DNA of 64,000 bases, taken from NCBI RefSeq assembly GCF_039555335.1, contig NC_092640.1, positions 41,593,099 to 41,657,098 on the forward strand. Direction: 5' to 3'. This document shows, piece by piece, positions 1-12,848 of the stretch (positions are counted from its first letter, which is position 1; each line of letters begins with the position of its first letter). The DNA is from Amphiura filiformis (taxonomy: Eukaryota; Echinodermata; Ophiuroidea; Amphilepidida; Amphiuridae). The position numbers and the translations under genes are program-made. The notes under the pieces were generated by a model. The model was not told the DNA's origin. It did no database searches and saw nothing but the letters and a program-made list of their open reading frames with translations.

Positions 1-59
1 GGGTGATACTGCTTATAAGGCTTAGGTCAACATTCCTTTTTTGGGTCCTACTCATATAT

Positions 60-165
60 CCCAAGAAGGTATGAACCCCCAGGTGACAAATGGTATACCA
101 CAATATATACTGCCGAAGCCTCATGGTTCAGCTTTGGTGCGGTAACCGCTCTAGTTTGTTCTTTT
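60..165. repeat. Dispersed repeat shared with 25385-25530
   Basis: CCAAGAAGGTAT, then CATGGTTCAGC.TTGGTGCGGTAACCGCTCTA occurs here and again near 25390-25530, also in intron 3 of FAR. An unclassified family. Confidence 0.6.
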
Positions 166-243
166 CAGCCACTTTTTGACAATTTTGACATATTTCAAGC
201 CGGATTGTTGACGGTAATGCATGCTATGCTGTCACGTCAAGGC

Positions 244-690
244 CCGGGGGGCACTTGTATTTCAAGGTGGACACCATGCTCGTGTACGCCTACAAAAACA
301 AGTAAAAAGGGTTGTGTTTCAGCATTGGGCAAGTACAGCGCTGTACCTGTTTAGGGTGTCAAAAACGCCAAAAATCAGGAAAAAGAGTATACTTTTCCAA
401 GCAAAATACTTGCTTAGGGTACCAAAGTTTAATAGCAAAATAAAAAAGGATGAAATAGGCTATGTTTGGCTTCTATTAGAACACATCGTAGGGTAAAATA
501 TTAAGAAACATCAAACTACTAATATTAAACAAGAACCTGAACATGAATTTTACTTTCTTTGTGTTAAAAAAATGTCAAAATACTTGTTTAGGGTATGTTT
601 TGCACGCGATGAGTAATACTCGTTTAGGGTGCGTTTCAAGAGACCATACATGACCATGTGTCCATATCACGTAATGTAAGTGCCCCCCGG
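244..690. mobile_element. Inverted-repeat element with CCGGGGGGCACTT ends
   Basis: The 13-bp CCGGGGGGCACTT at 244-256 is repeated in reverse at 678-690. Inside, TTTAGGGTG-like words recur (345, 410, 590, 625). Non-coding; the short ORFs inside have no recognisable product. The transposon class is not clear. Confidence 0.6.
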
Positions 691-2149
691 TAAACGTAAA
701 TGTAAAACCTAAACTAAGAATGTATTATTTCTGATATAGATTAAATCATAAAAGTCGCTAAATTTTCCAACATTGCTGATTAATTTATTTTACATTATTC
801 ACTGAAATATACACATAATTTAGCATCAGAACTTTTATATCTAGGCCTATTATGTGTCCTTATCCGGACGCCACAACTTTTAGCTACGCCACTGTCTAAC
901 TAGTCTTTGACAAAGACGCTCGGTGTCAATCACCGAAGGGGGGGTTCGCGCCGAAGAGGCAACCCCTGCCTCCCCCAAATTACGTAAATCACCACTTTTT
1001 GCGGTAATTTTGCGCTAAATAAGTCGATTTTGCCCCATTCACTTCCCCCAATGCCCCCCGAAGTGCCGCCATTGGTAACTCGCAGGTAAGAAACAGTTTC
1101 CCAGTTTGTAACACAAACTACTGATGTCTAAATGGCTTTAAATGGATTTGTTATCAGTTCAAAAAATTAGTAGCAAAATCAGTGATAAATAAGTTGCTGT
1201 TCAAAGTTTAAAAATGAGGTCCTTTTTACTTTTTTTACAGCCCTATATACGGGTTACCCGTGATAATAAGCAACAACCAAAAAGTCGATTTTAATTATCT
1301 AAATCAATACATTATTGAAAAATAACACTTTGATTCTACACTTTGAAAATATGCTTGATTTATTGTTGTGAATGAGTTATAGGCCTACGTTTTACAAAAG
1401 TGTTGTTATTTCAGTCCTCTTTACAATATAACTCAAGAACCACAGGACCTACAAAAGTATCTGTGATATTTGAATTCTTCTGCACACTCGCTATGAAATG
1501 ATCAATGCAATGTTTGCCAAAGGTCACTACCATTCGCAAGATGCTGTGAACTACTAAATCGCAACAGTTTAAAATAGTTACTAACCTTAAATAATCCATT
1601 CTATCAATACGGGCCTGTTTGTAATTAGAATTACAGCTGCCAAGTCAGGAAATTATTTTCCCTAATTTTTGGGCAAGGAAAAATGAAATTGCCCACCCAA
1701 TTATTTCGTAAGCACCTTCTGTTACAAAAGATAGTAAATCATTGCGCCCTCAGGTTGAATAATTGTTCTTGTATTATAGAGTTGCATTAATAATTTGAAA
1801 TGAGGGCGGCTGTCACATTGTCAGGTGGATTGTCAGGCGGTACGCGACATATACGAGGCTGACAAAACTACTGGATGAAAGCCCGTTTTAAGTTTGTTGT
1901 CGAGCTCCAACGGTCTTAGAAAACCATATTTTGCTTTCACAGCACAACACATAACGCATTTTTGCTCCAACTTGACTTTCACTTTGCACCGCCACAAACT
2001 TAGAATTCAAAAGTCAAACCTCCTTTTGAGATGCACTTACAGGATATGCTTGATATAATTTGATTAGTATTTATAGATTTGATCAAATAAGGCCGAGTAA
2101 AAAAATAAACAAGTTTAGCGTCCCCGCTCTCCTCCTTTTTCGGAGATTT
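691..2149. other. Intergenic, one dispersed repeat, no gene seen
   Basis: AT-rich sequence with no coding ORF. Positions 1260-1620 match 18415-18770 in reverse orientation (see the repeat entry). A short C/G-rich patch lies at 930-1075. Confidence 0.6.
1260..1620. repeat. Dispersed repeat, inverted copy of 18415-18770
   Basis: The stretch with TCAAGAACCACAGGACCTAC and GCAAGATGCTGTGAACTAC reappears in reverse complement in FAR intron 1 with moderate divergence. About 350 bp, unclassified, non-coding. Confidence 0.65.
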
Positions 2150-2547
2150 GTGACGTGTCATATCAAAAGGAGACACTTTTGGGCAGGATCGTAAATGGAG
2201 AAATAGCCAATGCCCGGGTGATTTTTCACAATTTGCGTTTGTTGCGAATTTGTGATGTAATTATTGTTGAAAATATTGTCTGATAGTTTCAGACCCGAAT
2301 ATAACTGGCATCTTGTATTTTTTGAGACATTTTTCAAGGTAATTCCCACTCTCAACATTGTCAATAATATTTTTAAAGGCCGATATCTCAATTTCCAATT
2401 TTATAATATATACCATAACTTACTAATTCAATATCTACATTGGGGAAAACGGCATTGTGGAGCAAAATATCCCTATATTTAAGATATGTAAAAACCTCAA
2501 AATTGATAACCTGCCCAAAAGTGTCTCCTTTTGACATGACACGTCAC
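2150..2547. mobile_element. MITE, GTGACGTGTCA ends, 4-bp target duplication (copy 1)
   Basis: Terminal inverted repeats of ~38 bp begin GTGACGTGTCAT and hold AAAAGGAGACACTTTTGGGC. They are flanked by ATTT on both sides (2146-2149, 2548-2551). A second copy lies at 47845-48265 flanked by AAAT. Two independent 4-bp duplications support real element ends. Confidence 0.8.
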
Positions 2548-2551
2548 ATTT

Positions 2552-5500
2552 TTCAAATTTCTTTATATCTTTTAAATTTTTATTTATAACTTCTTCTCAA
2601 AGATCATGGTTTGAGAAGTTCATTTCGGATATCACAAAAGAGAGAAAGAAGAAAAAAAAGTCCCTCCCCTTTCCATTTTTCAAAACACCAGGACGCTAAA
2701 CATGGCATTTTTACTTGGCCTGAATAGCTGCCCTTTGAGACAAATGGCACTGTACCACAAGTAGCGGACGGAATAGGAAACATGCACTATATATCCTATC
2801 CCAGGCAAGTTTATTTGGTTAAACAAATTGTTATGGCCTTACCTGTATCCTTTCACGCATTATCGTCCTATTCCAACAACCATTTCATGTTCATTGAAGC
2901 ATAACATTAAACAGGTCATGCTGAGGCTACTAAGGTATATAGACCATTATATATTTTAAAGGCGAATGGAATATAAGTTTCCAGTTTTAGCCATTTTAAC
3001 TTTTTAAAACCGACAATGCACTTCTTAAAAAGTTAATATTTAATTGATCTTTATGAGAAATATAGGTAAAGGTAGCCAATAATCGTATTTACGGTTTTGC
3101 AGTTCTTGCATTTAAGACCATAATCCCGCCAATTATATGCTTTGGGCGTTTTTCCCCTCCTGAGAAAAATCATGCACATGGGGTGAACATGACACCCCTT
3201 CTTTTAAGTATTGGGACCTCCATTATAGAACCCATACCATTTTCTTCTTGTGTGTCAGGTAGCTTATAATTTATAATTGTCTCAATATTTGCTTCCCCCA
3301 TACTCTCCTCTCGGCCTGCCAGAAATTGTTCATTTCCCCCTCTCTCTCCCTACCTAAAAATCCGTCCCCTCCTTTTGCACATGCCAAATGTTTGGGTTCC
3401 GAGTTTGCAAATTCGGCATCATTTGAACGTTTCTGACAAGCGGTCGGTTTTCGACAAGAGCGCGAAGAAACTTATCATAGCAGGCAAACGGTTAATTGCG
3501 GGGCCCACGCGAAATATTAGTATGTATCTCATCTTGTAATTTGTATGTATTGCGTTTGTACTTAGTCAAGCGTTCATTGATTCGAAGTGATCATGGCCGG
3601 TAAGATTTTTGCGCTCGCTTGCACAAAATCAGAGCACTCTCGAGAAGATGAGCACAAGACTACCTCAGTCGAGCTGAAAACGTTTGCATAAAAATTCAGG
3701 GTAAAATTAATTTAATTATTAAAATATTTAATGTGACTAATATTTGAACAAGCCATGAAGCTTTAAAAGACAATTATTGTTTAACTTTAAGAGTGATAGC
3801 CAAATATACAACGGAAAATAATACAGATTGCAGAAAAAAAAAATCAAACATCCAACCAATTTCTTTGTTCGGCCAGGCTAGAAACAAGATATATTTTCCT
3901 TCCTATCACCCCACATTTCCTATTGTAATAAGGGTGATTAGTCTGACAGTTCAAAATACAAAGGAAAAATCCGTCTGCTGCAGCTGCCGATTTTTGTTCG
4001 CGACCTTATTTTTTGCCGTACACAAAAATGACGCCGATTAAAAAACTTCTGAAGGCCATCACAAGAACCACTGAAGCAATACTAATCATGTTTGTACCTA
4101 TTTGATCCTATAATTATAAATACAATCAGAATTTTAGGTAAATTTGTAAAAGTTTAGAAAATTTTCACACATTTTATGTAAAATGTGACTGTCGTCTGCA
4201 ACAGACATTTTCGCGCTTAAATGGTTAAGTATATGCACAGAGTGCGCATGTAGCTGCTGACGATATATCGGACGACCCTGATGTGAATAGCTTGTTCCAC
4301 GTGCAGGAAGTGGAAAACTGCCAGCATATATTATTATTATGCCTTGCAATGGTGATGTGAACCGGGGATTCATGTCGGGTACATTTTCCTAAAAAGAAAT
4401 AAAATACAGTAAGTATTGCATAATTTTCTTAAAATATTATTTGTTTAAATACTAGCCTATTTATGCGTCAATATATCGGTGTAAAGCAGCGCTCATAATA
4501 TTTTTCACCAACGGAGAATGAGGTAGACTGGTGCATTTTATATTTAGCCGGGTGATATCGTGTGTGGTTAAATGCGTGTTCTATGCGTGCGAATTGGGGG
4601 CATATCCAAATGATAGGCCATTTATTTATTGCAGCGAGATTTTCCTACAATCACGCTGCTGTAGGATAATTGTCTTAAATAATTAATCCCCTATCATGAT
4701 TCTAAATAATTTATAATTGGCATCAATCTGAAAAAATAGCAATTATTATTGGGACATTTTTGAAAATAAAATCTAAACCCGGCTAAAAATGTATAACCAG
4801 TGCAGTGCAGTGTACCCTTCGTTATCTGTCAAACGGAACCACCTTCCCCATATCGGACACATGATTTCGGAATATTAATTAATGTGTAAGTCGGTGATGT
4901 AAAAAAAACAAAAAAAACATCGAATTAAATAAATATGTGCATGATTCTTTAAGCTCGAGCTCAGAGCATGCATCTACACACGTATCTAAGGTGTCATCCG
5001 ATAACATGTCTCATCTATGGATATATGAGGAGTGCCATCTTAAAGGGGCATTGGTGACAAAATAATACAATATTTATATTTTATGCTATGCAGTCGATTC
5101 GTACAGCGTTTAAGCAAAGTATTCATTGGTTTAAGGTAGGCAATAATGCCAATGCCCGGGTAGCAGACTTGTATCATTGTCGACACAGCTTGCAAACGGC
5201 GCATACTTCCGGCTTTTTTTTACATTATTTAGGTTAAAAGTTCACAGTCTACTAAAAATAACTTTCCCTTTCAAAAATAGGGGCCTATTACATTTAACAT
5301 TTCCGTGTAGGCCCTATTAGCGCATATCTTCCAGGGTCTATCATTGTCTATGGTTAGCGAAATAGCGAATCAAGGGGTCACTATACCCCTGGGCACTATA
5401 CACGATATCTCACTTCGGGGACACAGTTCTTTGACCTCAGATGAATGACACACTCCTTAAATGACTTGAGTATCGACGCTATAAGCTGCTATACTTATCC

Positions 5501-5640
5501 TCCGAAAGATGATACTAATTGCCAAGATTTTCTCTGGTTAATGTGTTTTGAACTGGGTCAATCAAGAAATTTAATGCTATTTCTGATAACACAGAATGAT
5601 AAAGTTTTATATCATTGCGCTGTATGAAAAACACTGTAAA
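2552..5640. other. Intergenic, nothing recognised
   Basis: AT-rich sequence with only short chance ORFs, no family motifs, no long tandem repeat. A homopolymer A run lies at 3833-3842. Confidence 0.5.
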
Positions 5641-6300
5641 ATAATAAGGAGCTGTGCCAGGGGTAAAATATCCAAACAGTGTGTCAAACATTGATCCCCC
5701 CCCCACACACACACCTGCCAAAAATGATGCCACCCTCTCGTCCTGCCAAAAACCTTCGTCCCCAAAAAATCTTTGTGCCCCTTGCACATGCACAATTTTA
5801 GGTTAGGGGTGGTGCAATAATTATGTGTACCCCCGGGGTGGTGAATTATAGGGGGGCAAAGATTTTTGGCAGGCCAAAAGGGGGGGCAAGCATTTTTGGC
5901 AAGTCAAAAGGGGTCAAGCGATTTTTGGCAGGTCGAAGGGGGGTGGGCAAGCAATTTTGGCACAGATATTTTGGGTACCATTTTATATTACGCCCTAAAA
6001 AGGCGTAGGAAAACGTTAGGAACACGTTCAATAGCAAAATTTCCTGCTCGCTGCGCTCGCATTATATGATAAGACAATTTAAGGTTTTAAATTCGGCTTC
6101 CCCAAAATCTTGCATGTGTAAGGGGGGCAAAGATTTTTTGGCACGTCAAAAGGGGGGGGCAAAGGTTTTTTGGCACGTCGAAAGGGGGGGGGGCAAAGAT
6201 TTTTTGGCACGGCCAAAGGGGGGGGCAAGTTTTTTGGCAGACCATTTTGAGAATTCATCACCCCGGGGGTACACATAATTATTGCACCACCCCTTACCAA
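5640..6300. repeat. G-rich repeat cluster, family also at 60.5 and 61.4-61.7 kb
   Basis: Subunits like GGGGGCAAAGATTTTTTGGCA recur about eight times in both orientations, bounded by TGTGTACCCCCGGGGTGGTG and its reverse near 6255. Related sequence with the same GTGTACCCC, TTACGCCCTAAAAAGG and TGCTCGCTGCGCTCGCAT words lies at 60495-60680 and 61390-61680. Open frames inside are by-products of the G-rich repeats. Confidence 0.7.
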
Positions 6301-6639
6301 TTTGCAAAGCTCAAAAATGGTCTAGATAATTGGTATGCTATAGCCTATATATAAATAGCTCACATTGGCACCACCCCTGAAAACGTTTATAATGTTGTGT
6401 TGAACATGTAGGCCTACATGTGCAAAGTTGCATGCTTTTATCACAATCTGAACTATTTTTTCATCACTCGCCAAGAATATGATGCGAGCGTAGCAAGCAG
6501 AAAATTTTGCATATTTGAACGTTTCTGTACTGTTTCCTAAGCCATTTTAGAGCGTCTTATTTAACCCCGCACAGAGTGCCAAAATATCAATCATTATATA
6601 TTATACCAGCCAATTTGAAAGGTAAAGGAAACAACAATA

Positions 6640-6821
6640 ATAACACTATATAATAACACTAATAACAACAACAACAACCGAGCAACAATAATAACAACAA
6701 CAACAATAATAATAACGACAATAATAACAACAATAACAACAAACAACAATAACAACAATAACAACAATAACAATAATAACAATAATAATGACAATAATAA
6801 CAATAATAACAATAATAACAA

Positions 6822-6892
<71 letters not shown>

Positions 6893-6998
6893 ATGATAAC
6901 AATAATAACAATAATAGTAATTCCAACAACAACAACAACAATAACAACAACAACATCAACAATAATAATAATAACAACAATAATAATAACTACTAATA

Positions 6999-7089
<91 letters not shown>

Positions 7090-7170
7090 ATAATAATAAT
7101 AATTCCAACAACAATATCAATAATAACAATAACGAAAATAATAATAATAACAAACAATAACAACAATATT
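6640..7170. repeat. Compound trinucleotide microsatellite (AAC/AAT/ACT)
   Basis: Runs of AAC and AAT interleave with two long perfect ACT tracts at about 6822-6891 and 7000-7089. It yields long spurious Leu, Val, Ser or Tyr ORFs on both strands. Confidence 0.95.
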
Positions 7171-7551
7171 AATAAAAATATAAAAAATAATAAAGCATTC
7201 TTGGGTTGAAGCACGTCAAAGTTCTTAAAATACATTTCACGGCACTTATAATTACTATTAGTAATGGTCAAGTCCACTGCTAATTTCAAGGGAGAATTAA
7301 TCTACAACATCTCTATGCACGCTTGGGATAATATTACTCTACGATTGCAAACAATAGAGAAACTACACCACAAGGCTATTGAAAATATAATAAATCTACC
7401 TTGAACTTTTTCTTTACTATACATATAAAATACTTGGGAAAAAAAGCCGGAGCGCAATTATGTCTCATATTTAGCGAGTTTCATCTATAAGAGATTATTT
7501 TAGAAATCCGCGAGTCATGTCTTTAAGCAATAGGCAGGTGTCATGACAATA

Positions 7552-7787
7552 CAGTCTGTATCAAAAAGATTGGTACCCATTAATTTCCAATGATTATGGA
7601 CATGACTGCCACATTATAATGCAACATAAGATCCACATAATTTGTTGATTTATGTTATAGACAGCCATATAATAATACATTTTGGACATCTCTTTCAGAG
7701 GAACCTTTATGTTGGATTTGGAAGAAAGAGGATGTTCAATAAGCATCATTCATAACTGACGGGTTCCAATCATTTTGATACAGCCTG
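7552..7787. mobile_element. TA-flanked MITE (mariner-like), copy 1
   Basis: The ends CAGTCTGTATCAAAAAGATT and AATCATTTTGATACAGCCTG are inverted, with TA on both sides. 236 bp, non-coding; TA target duplication suggests Tc1/mariner ancestry. Confidence 0.75.
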
Positions 7788-8141
7788 TATAGTGTATATT
7801 CATGATTAAAAAGTCATCTGTTTTTAGCATACACTATTTTATAAATAAATACAGTTTGTTTAGATGAGATCGATATTTTGGAAGTCTTTGAGATATAGCC
7901 CATTGGGTTCTAGCAGTTTTCGGTTTAAAGCGGGTTTTAAAAAGGCCCTATATAGTAGGGCTAGAGATACCATTGATATACTGTGGGTCTTTTCCATAAT
8001 ATTTGTCTAATTAAAATGCATTTAATGAAGCGAAACATACATGAGGTCAATGTTAAAGAAACAATTAATTTGATATTAATAAGAAGTACTATAGTATCGC
8101 AATATGATATTTCAACTTTGTTACTACCCGGGGTTACTACC

Positions 8142-8480
8142 TTAAGGGGGTACTACACCCTGTGGTAAATTTGTGACTATTTTTGCATTTTTCTCAATAA
8201 ATAATAGCACACTGGTAACAAAAAGTCATGTATATTATTTGGGTAAGGAATCCAATTACTACACTGAAATTTCAGTGATTCAAGACAAGCGGTTCAGTAT
8301 ATATGATAGGAAATCGATACCTTATTTCTTATCATAAATAGCGAACTGCTTGTCTTGGGTCACTTACAGTGTAGTAATTGGATTCCTTGCCCCTATAATA
8401 TACATAACTTTTGTTACCACTGTGTTATTAGTTTTGAGAAAAATGACACAAATTTATCGAGGGGTGTAGTACCCCCTTAA
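8142..8480. mobile_element. TTAA-flanked hairpin MITE, copy 1
   Basis: Starts TTAAGGGGGTACTACACC and ends with its reverse. The arms (TTTTTGCATTTTTCTCA, GTATATTAT, GGAATCCAATTACTACACTG) pair along nearly the full length. The TTAA target suggests piggyBac-type mobilisation. Confidence 0.85.
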
Positions 8481-8819
8481 AATACATTTCACGTCACGTA
8501 TAATTACTTAGTATGGTCAAATCAAAGGCTAATTTCAAGGGAGAATTAATCTACAACATCTCTACTTACATGATTTATACACGCGTGGGATAATATTACG
8601 ATTGCAAGCAATAGATAAAAGAAACTACACCACAAGGCTATTGAAAATATAATAAATCTATACCTTGAACTTTTTCTTTACTATATACATATAAAATACT
8701 TGAAAAAAAAAAAGCCGGAGCGCAATTATGTCTCATATTTAGCGAGTTTCATCTATAAGAGATTATTTTAGAAATCCGCGAGTCATGTGTTTAAGCAATA
8801 GGCAGGTGTCATGACAATA

Positions 8820-9056
8820 CAGTCTGTATCAAAAAGATTGGTACCCATTAATTTCCAATGATTATGGACATGACTGCCACATTATAATGCAACATAAGAT
8901 CCACATAATTTGTTGATTAATGTTATAGACAGTCATATAATAATACATTTTGGACATCTCTTTATGAGGAACCTTTATGTTGGATTTGGAAGAAAGAGGA
9001 TGTTCAATAAGCATCATTCATAAACTGATGGGTACCAATCATTTTGATACAGCCTG
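8820..9056. mobile_element. TA-flanked MITE (mariner-like), copy 2
   Basis: Duplicate of 7552-7787, with the same ends and flanking TA, in the second tandem unit. Confidence 0.75.
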
Positions 9057-9411
9057 TATATGATTAAAAAGTCATCTGTTTTAGCATAAGACTATTTTAT
9101 TTGTAAATACAGTTTGTTTAGATGAGAATGATCGGGATATTTTGGGATTAAAACTATATTTTGCGAGTCTCTGAGATATAGCCCATTGGGTTTGAGCAGT
9201 TTTCGGTTTAAAGCGGGTTTTAAAAAGGCCCTATATAGTAGGGCTAGAGATACCATTGATATACTGTGGGTCTTTTCCATAATATTTGTCTAATTAAAAT
9301 GCATTTAATGAAGCGAAACATAAATGAGGTCAATGTCAAAAAAACAATTAATTTGATATTAATAAGAAGTACTATATTATCGCAATATGATATTTCAACT
9401 TTGTTACTACC

Positions 9412-9778
9412 TTAAGGGGGCATACTACACCCTCGATAAATTTGTGTCTATTTTTTGCATTTTTCTCAAAACTAATAACACAGTGGTAACAATGTTATGT
9501 ATATTATGGGGGCAAGGAATCCAATTACCACACTGGAATTTCAGTGACCCAAGATAAGGGGTTCGTTATTTATGATAAGAAATAAGGTACTGCTAGGACG
9601 TACCTCATTTCCTATCATATATACTGAACTGCTTGTCTTGAGTCACTGAAATTTCAGTGTAGTAACTAGATTCCTTGCCCCAATAATATACATAACTTTT
9701 ATTACCAGTGTGTTATTATTTTTTTAGAAAAATGCAAAAATAGTCACAAATTTACCACAGGGGTGTAGTACCCCTTAA
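9412..9778. mobile_element. TTAA-flanked hairpin MITE, copy 2
   Basis: Same family and subtype as copy 1, at the end of the second tandem duplication unit. Confidence 0.85.
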
Positions 9779-10140
9779 TAGGTATGGATTCCAATCTAAA
9801 TATATTTTCTTCAGGCATTGTGTTGCATTGTTACTTGGTCATGATCATTGTACAATGTACATGTTGTACAGGTCAGAATTTGATAGTCGAAATGTCAAAT
9901 TGCAAATATTTTCCCGTATACATGTTACTGTACGATGTATTGTTTTGTTTGATTGGGAGACGATTTAGGCCACTTAAAATTAAAAAATTCGCTTCACGTC
10001 ACCACCTTTTAGAAAAAGTGCGGAAGGAGGGAGGTTTTTTTGTTATTACTAAATTGATACAGGAGTTTTACGTAAAATTGGCATTGCTTGCGGTAAATAC
10101 TGCATCTGCCAGGAAAACGACGAGGCCTTTTTAAAAATTG
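9779..10140. other. Sequence holding an empty insertion site; no gene supported
   Basis: 9780-9895 parallels 12140-12190 joined to 12850-12900 (GGCATTGTGTTGCATTGTT, then CTTGGTCAT and GGTCAGAATTTGATA) but lacks the element at 12189-12848. A 116-codon frame here has no recognised features. Confidence 0.6.
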
Positions 10141-10145
10141 AATTT

Positions 10146-11336
10146 CAGAGATGCCAGTGAGGTTGTCTAAAAAAAGAGGAATCAACTTATTCCAGTGACC
10201 AACTAAAGCGTAGCGAGCGAAGCGAGGGGAGTGTCAACGACCGGGGGCCCAGGGGCCGCATTAAGCCCCCTCGCGGGGTCCAGGGGCAGGGCTTCTGGAC
10301 GCTCCTGGATTCTAGCCATTTTATAGGTCAAGGAATGGCGATTTTCTTACTCAAATTTAATTATGGAAAAATGTTCAAAAAATGATTGTTTCTTTGTACA
10401 AGTTTTTTAATGTTTTTCCTACCCGTACACAAACAGACAAACTCTAACCCACCCCAAACCTTACTACATATATACACAAACCCACCCAAGCCCAACTAGC
10501 CTAACACCCTTGCCCAAACCCCAAAATGGAATTAGGGGTGAAATTAATGATCGGATCTATATTTCGCATGTTTAGTAAATGTATGAATATATATAAAGTT
10601 TCAATTACTTTATTTAGCCTCATCTCATCAAAATTACATTTTTTTAATGGCTAATTAAAAGAAGGAGAAGCATTTCACATAATTTTGGAAATTAAAAAAA
10701 AATTATAATTCTAAAAATACCAAAAAATACATTGGAGTGCCAAAGCTTTTTTCTTCTGGGTAAGAATTCTTTTCTTACATGCAACAGCTTTTTTTCTTGC
10801 AGGTTAGAAATTTGATAAATATGTCCATGCATGCATTTTGTATATGATGACCTATTCATCAAATTTCTAACCTGCAATACAAAAAGCTGTTGAATGTAAG
10901 AAAAAAATTCTTACCCAGAAGAAAAAATCTTGTGCACTCGAATGTATTTTTTTGGTATTTTTAGAATTGTAGAAAAAAAATTAGATTTCCAAAATTATTT
11001 TGTTAGCAATAAAAACAACAATTTCGATGAAATGAGGCAAAATAAAGTAATTAAAATTTTATTAACACATTCATGCATTATAGGTCCTATTTTCAGTTGA
11101 AATCAATTTCGCCCCTAATTCCCTTTTGGGGTATAGGGCAAGGGTTTTGGGTTAGGTTAAAGGTTAGTTGGGCATGGGTGGGTTTGTGTAAGGTTCGGAG
11201 GGGTTAGAGTTTGTGTAAGGGTAGGAAAAACATTAAAAAACTTGCAAAAGTTTTTTGAATATTTTTCTTAACGGATTTTTTTTTCATATTGCAAAAAAGC
11301 GGAATTACGCTTTAAAGCGGAAGACTGGCATCTCTG
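10146..11336. mobile_element. 1.2-kb foldback element, AATTT target duplication
   Basis: The ends CAGAGATGCCAGT and ACTGGCATCTCTG are inverted and flanked by AATTT at 10141-10145 and 11337-11341. The arms pair for most of their length (GGGTAAGAATTCTTTTCTTA, CAGGTTAGAAATTTGAT and their reverses around a centre near 10840). A GC-rich insert at 10200-10310 is present in the left arm only. No transposase. Confidence 0.8.
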
Positions 11337-11431
11337 AATTTTAATTTAAGATTATTAGGGGTTAGACCACTTGGAGTTCCACAAAAACACTTCCAAGTGA
11401 TTCGTGCTGATCATAACCTTATTTATAGGAA

Positions 11432-11797
11432 TTAAGGGGGTACTACACCCCTGCCCAATTTTGTGCCTATTTTTGCATTTTTCTCAGAAATTATAGCGCA
11501 TTGGTGACAAGTAAGATATGTATATTATAGGGGCAAGGACTACAACTACTGCACTGGAAATTTTATTTCAGCACAGATAACAGTTGTGGTGTTACACTCA
11601 AAAATGAGGGAAAACCTATACCGTATTTGATCAATAAATCAATAACTACTTGCCTTGAGTTGCTGAATTTTCAGTGCAGTAGCTGTAGTCCTTGCCCCTA
11701 TAATATACATATCTTACTTGTCACCAATGCGCTATAATTTTTGAGAAAAAATGCAAAAATAGGCACAAAATTGGCCAGGGGTGTAGTACCCCCTTAA
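11432..11797. mobile_element. TTAA-flanked hairpin MITE, copy 3
   Basis: Same ends; the centre differs (CAGCACAGATAACAGTTGTG), defining a second subtype shared with 19402 and 33634. Confidence 0.85.
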
Positions 11798-11989
11798 CAT
11801 AATACATTGCTAAAGTATCCAAAACTTAAAATTTAAATGTGAGAATTGCCAAAGAATATATATATGTACTGTTTGCAGAAATTGAGAAGGAAGGCGGACA
11901 TGAACAGCTGATGAAACGAATTAATTTTATTTGGCCTTATAGATATGGATACGCTTCACATGCTCGTAATGTACTAAATGAAAGTATTA

Positions 11990-12130
11990 TCAAAATGTCG
12001 TTCACCCCAACAGTATCTTCTATTTTCCTAATCTATCGCTTGATAAGAGCTTTGTTGATATTACTATTTATCATCAAACATGTTGAATGTCACAATGTTA
12101 AATATCGTTTGAAATGTCGATGTCCTTTTC
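11990..12130. repeat. Segment duplicated at 13035-13150
   Basis: TCGTTCACC.CAACAGTATCTTC, CTAATCTAT and AACATGTTGAATGTCACA recur about 1 kb downstream, indicating an old local duplication that also includes the 9.8-kb copy. Confidence 0.6.
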
Positions 12131-12188
12131 GAGGCATCCATGATTTCAATCTACATGCTCCTACAGGCATTGTGTTGCATTGTTTATA

Positions 12189-12848
12189 TACTGCGCCAAT
12201 AAAGTATCCTTACACTTGAAAAAATAATCACAATTTCCAAACTGAACACTATTGGGGTAAATTTCTTTTTTTAATAGTTGCACTATCTAATCCTGCACAT
12301 TATGACACCACATTGAATCCAATGTGACTTCAAGAAGTAAAGTTACAAGCATTTGATTAGACGAAGGTCCAGTTTTAAAAGTGACAAACTGGCCTATTCA
12401 AAACTCCACATATCACAAATCTGGTTTGAGAGTGGTGAATGGCTAATTTATGCGTTTGGGTTTAATTTAAAACAAAAGGAACAAAAGAAAACTGAAACAA
12501 AAGAACTGACAAATAAAGTGGAAAGTTATGAAAAGTACAGAGAAGTAAAAACTGAAATAAAAACTGCTCTAAATAACGCTTCATTAAAGAAACTGTGTTG
12601 GCTCTTTGTTGCGCTTATTGGAATCTTTTTGCGCCGTGTATAGGCCAGTTTGTCACTTTTAAAACGGGACCTTCGTCTATTCAGTTGCTTGTAACTGTGC
12701 CTCTTGAAGTCACATTGGATTCAATGAGGTGTCATAATGTGCAGGATGAGATAGTGCATCTATTAAAAAAACACATTTACCCCAATCTTGTTCAGTTTTG
12801 AAATTGTGATTATTTTTCCAAGTGTAAGGATACTTTATTGGCGCAGTA
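12189..12848. mobile_element. TA-flanked MITE with a paralogous empty site
   Basis: Inverted arms of ~200 bp start TACTGCGCCAATAAAGTATC, flanked by TA. The related sequence at 9817-9890 has a single TA where this element sits, which confirms the boundaries. The internal ORF (Lys/Glu-rich, 12353-12643) is not recognisable as transposase. Confidence 0.85.

Larger units (their letters stand above)
7227..8480. repeat. Tandem segmental duplication, unit 1
   Basis: Matches 8479-9778 almost throughout: AATACATTTCACG, the shared GGGCTAGAGATACCATTGA, an internal TA-flanked MITE and a terminal TTAA MITE are in the same order. It arose as a ~1.25-kb tandem duplication. Confidence 0.85.
8479..9778. repeat. 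Tandem segmental duplication, unit 2
   Basis: Second copy of 7227-8480, with small indels. Because both units contain both MITEs, the insertions came before the duplication. Confidence 0.85.

Noticed and set aside
5823-6300. Gly/Lys-rich and Pro-rich frames on both strands
   Set aside because: They follow the G-rich repeat cluster and are open on both strands because of its composition.
6594-7153. Long Leu/Val/Ser/Tyr-rich frames
   Set aside because: Translations of the trinucleotide microsatellite, with no complex sequence.
12353-12643. Lys/Glu-rich 96-codon frame as a transposase remnant
   Set aside because: No transposase motif (no DDE or HTH pattern seen), and it lies in the spacer and arm of a MITE.
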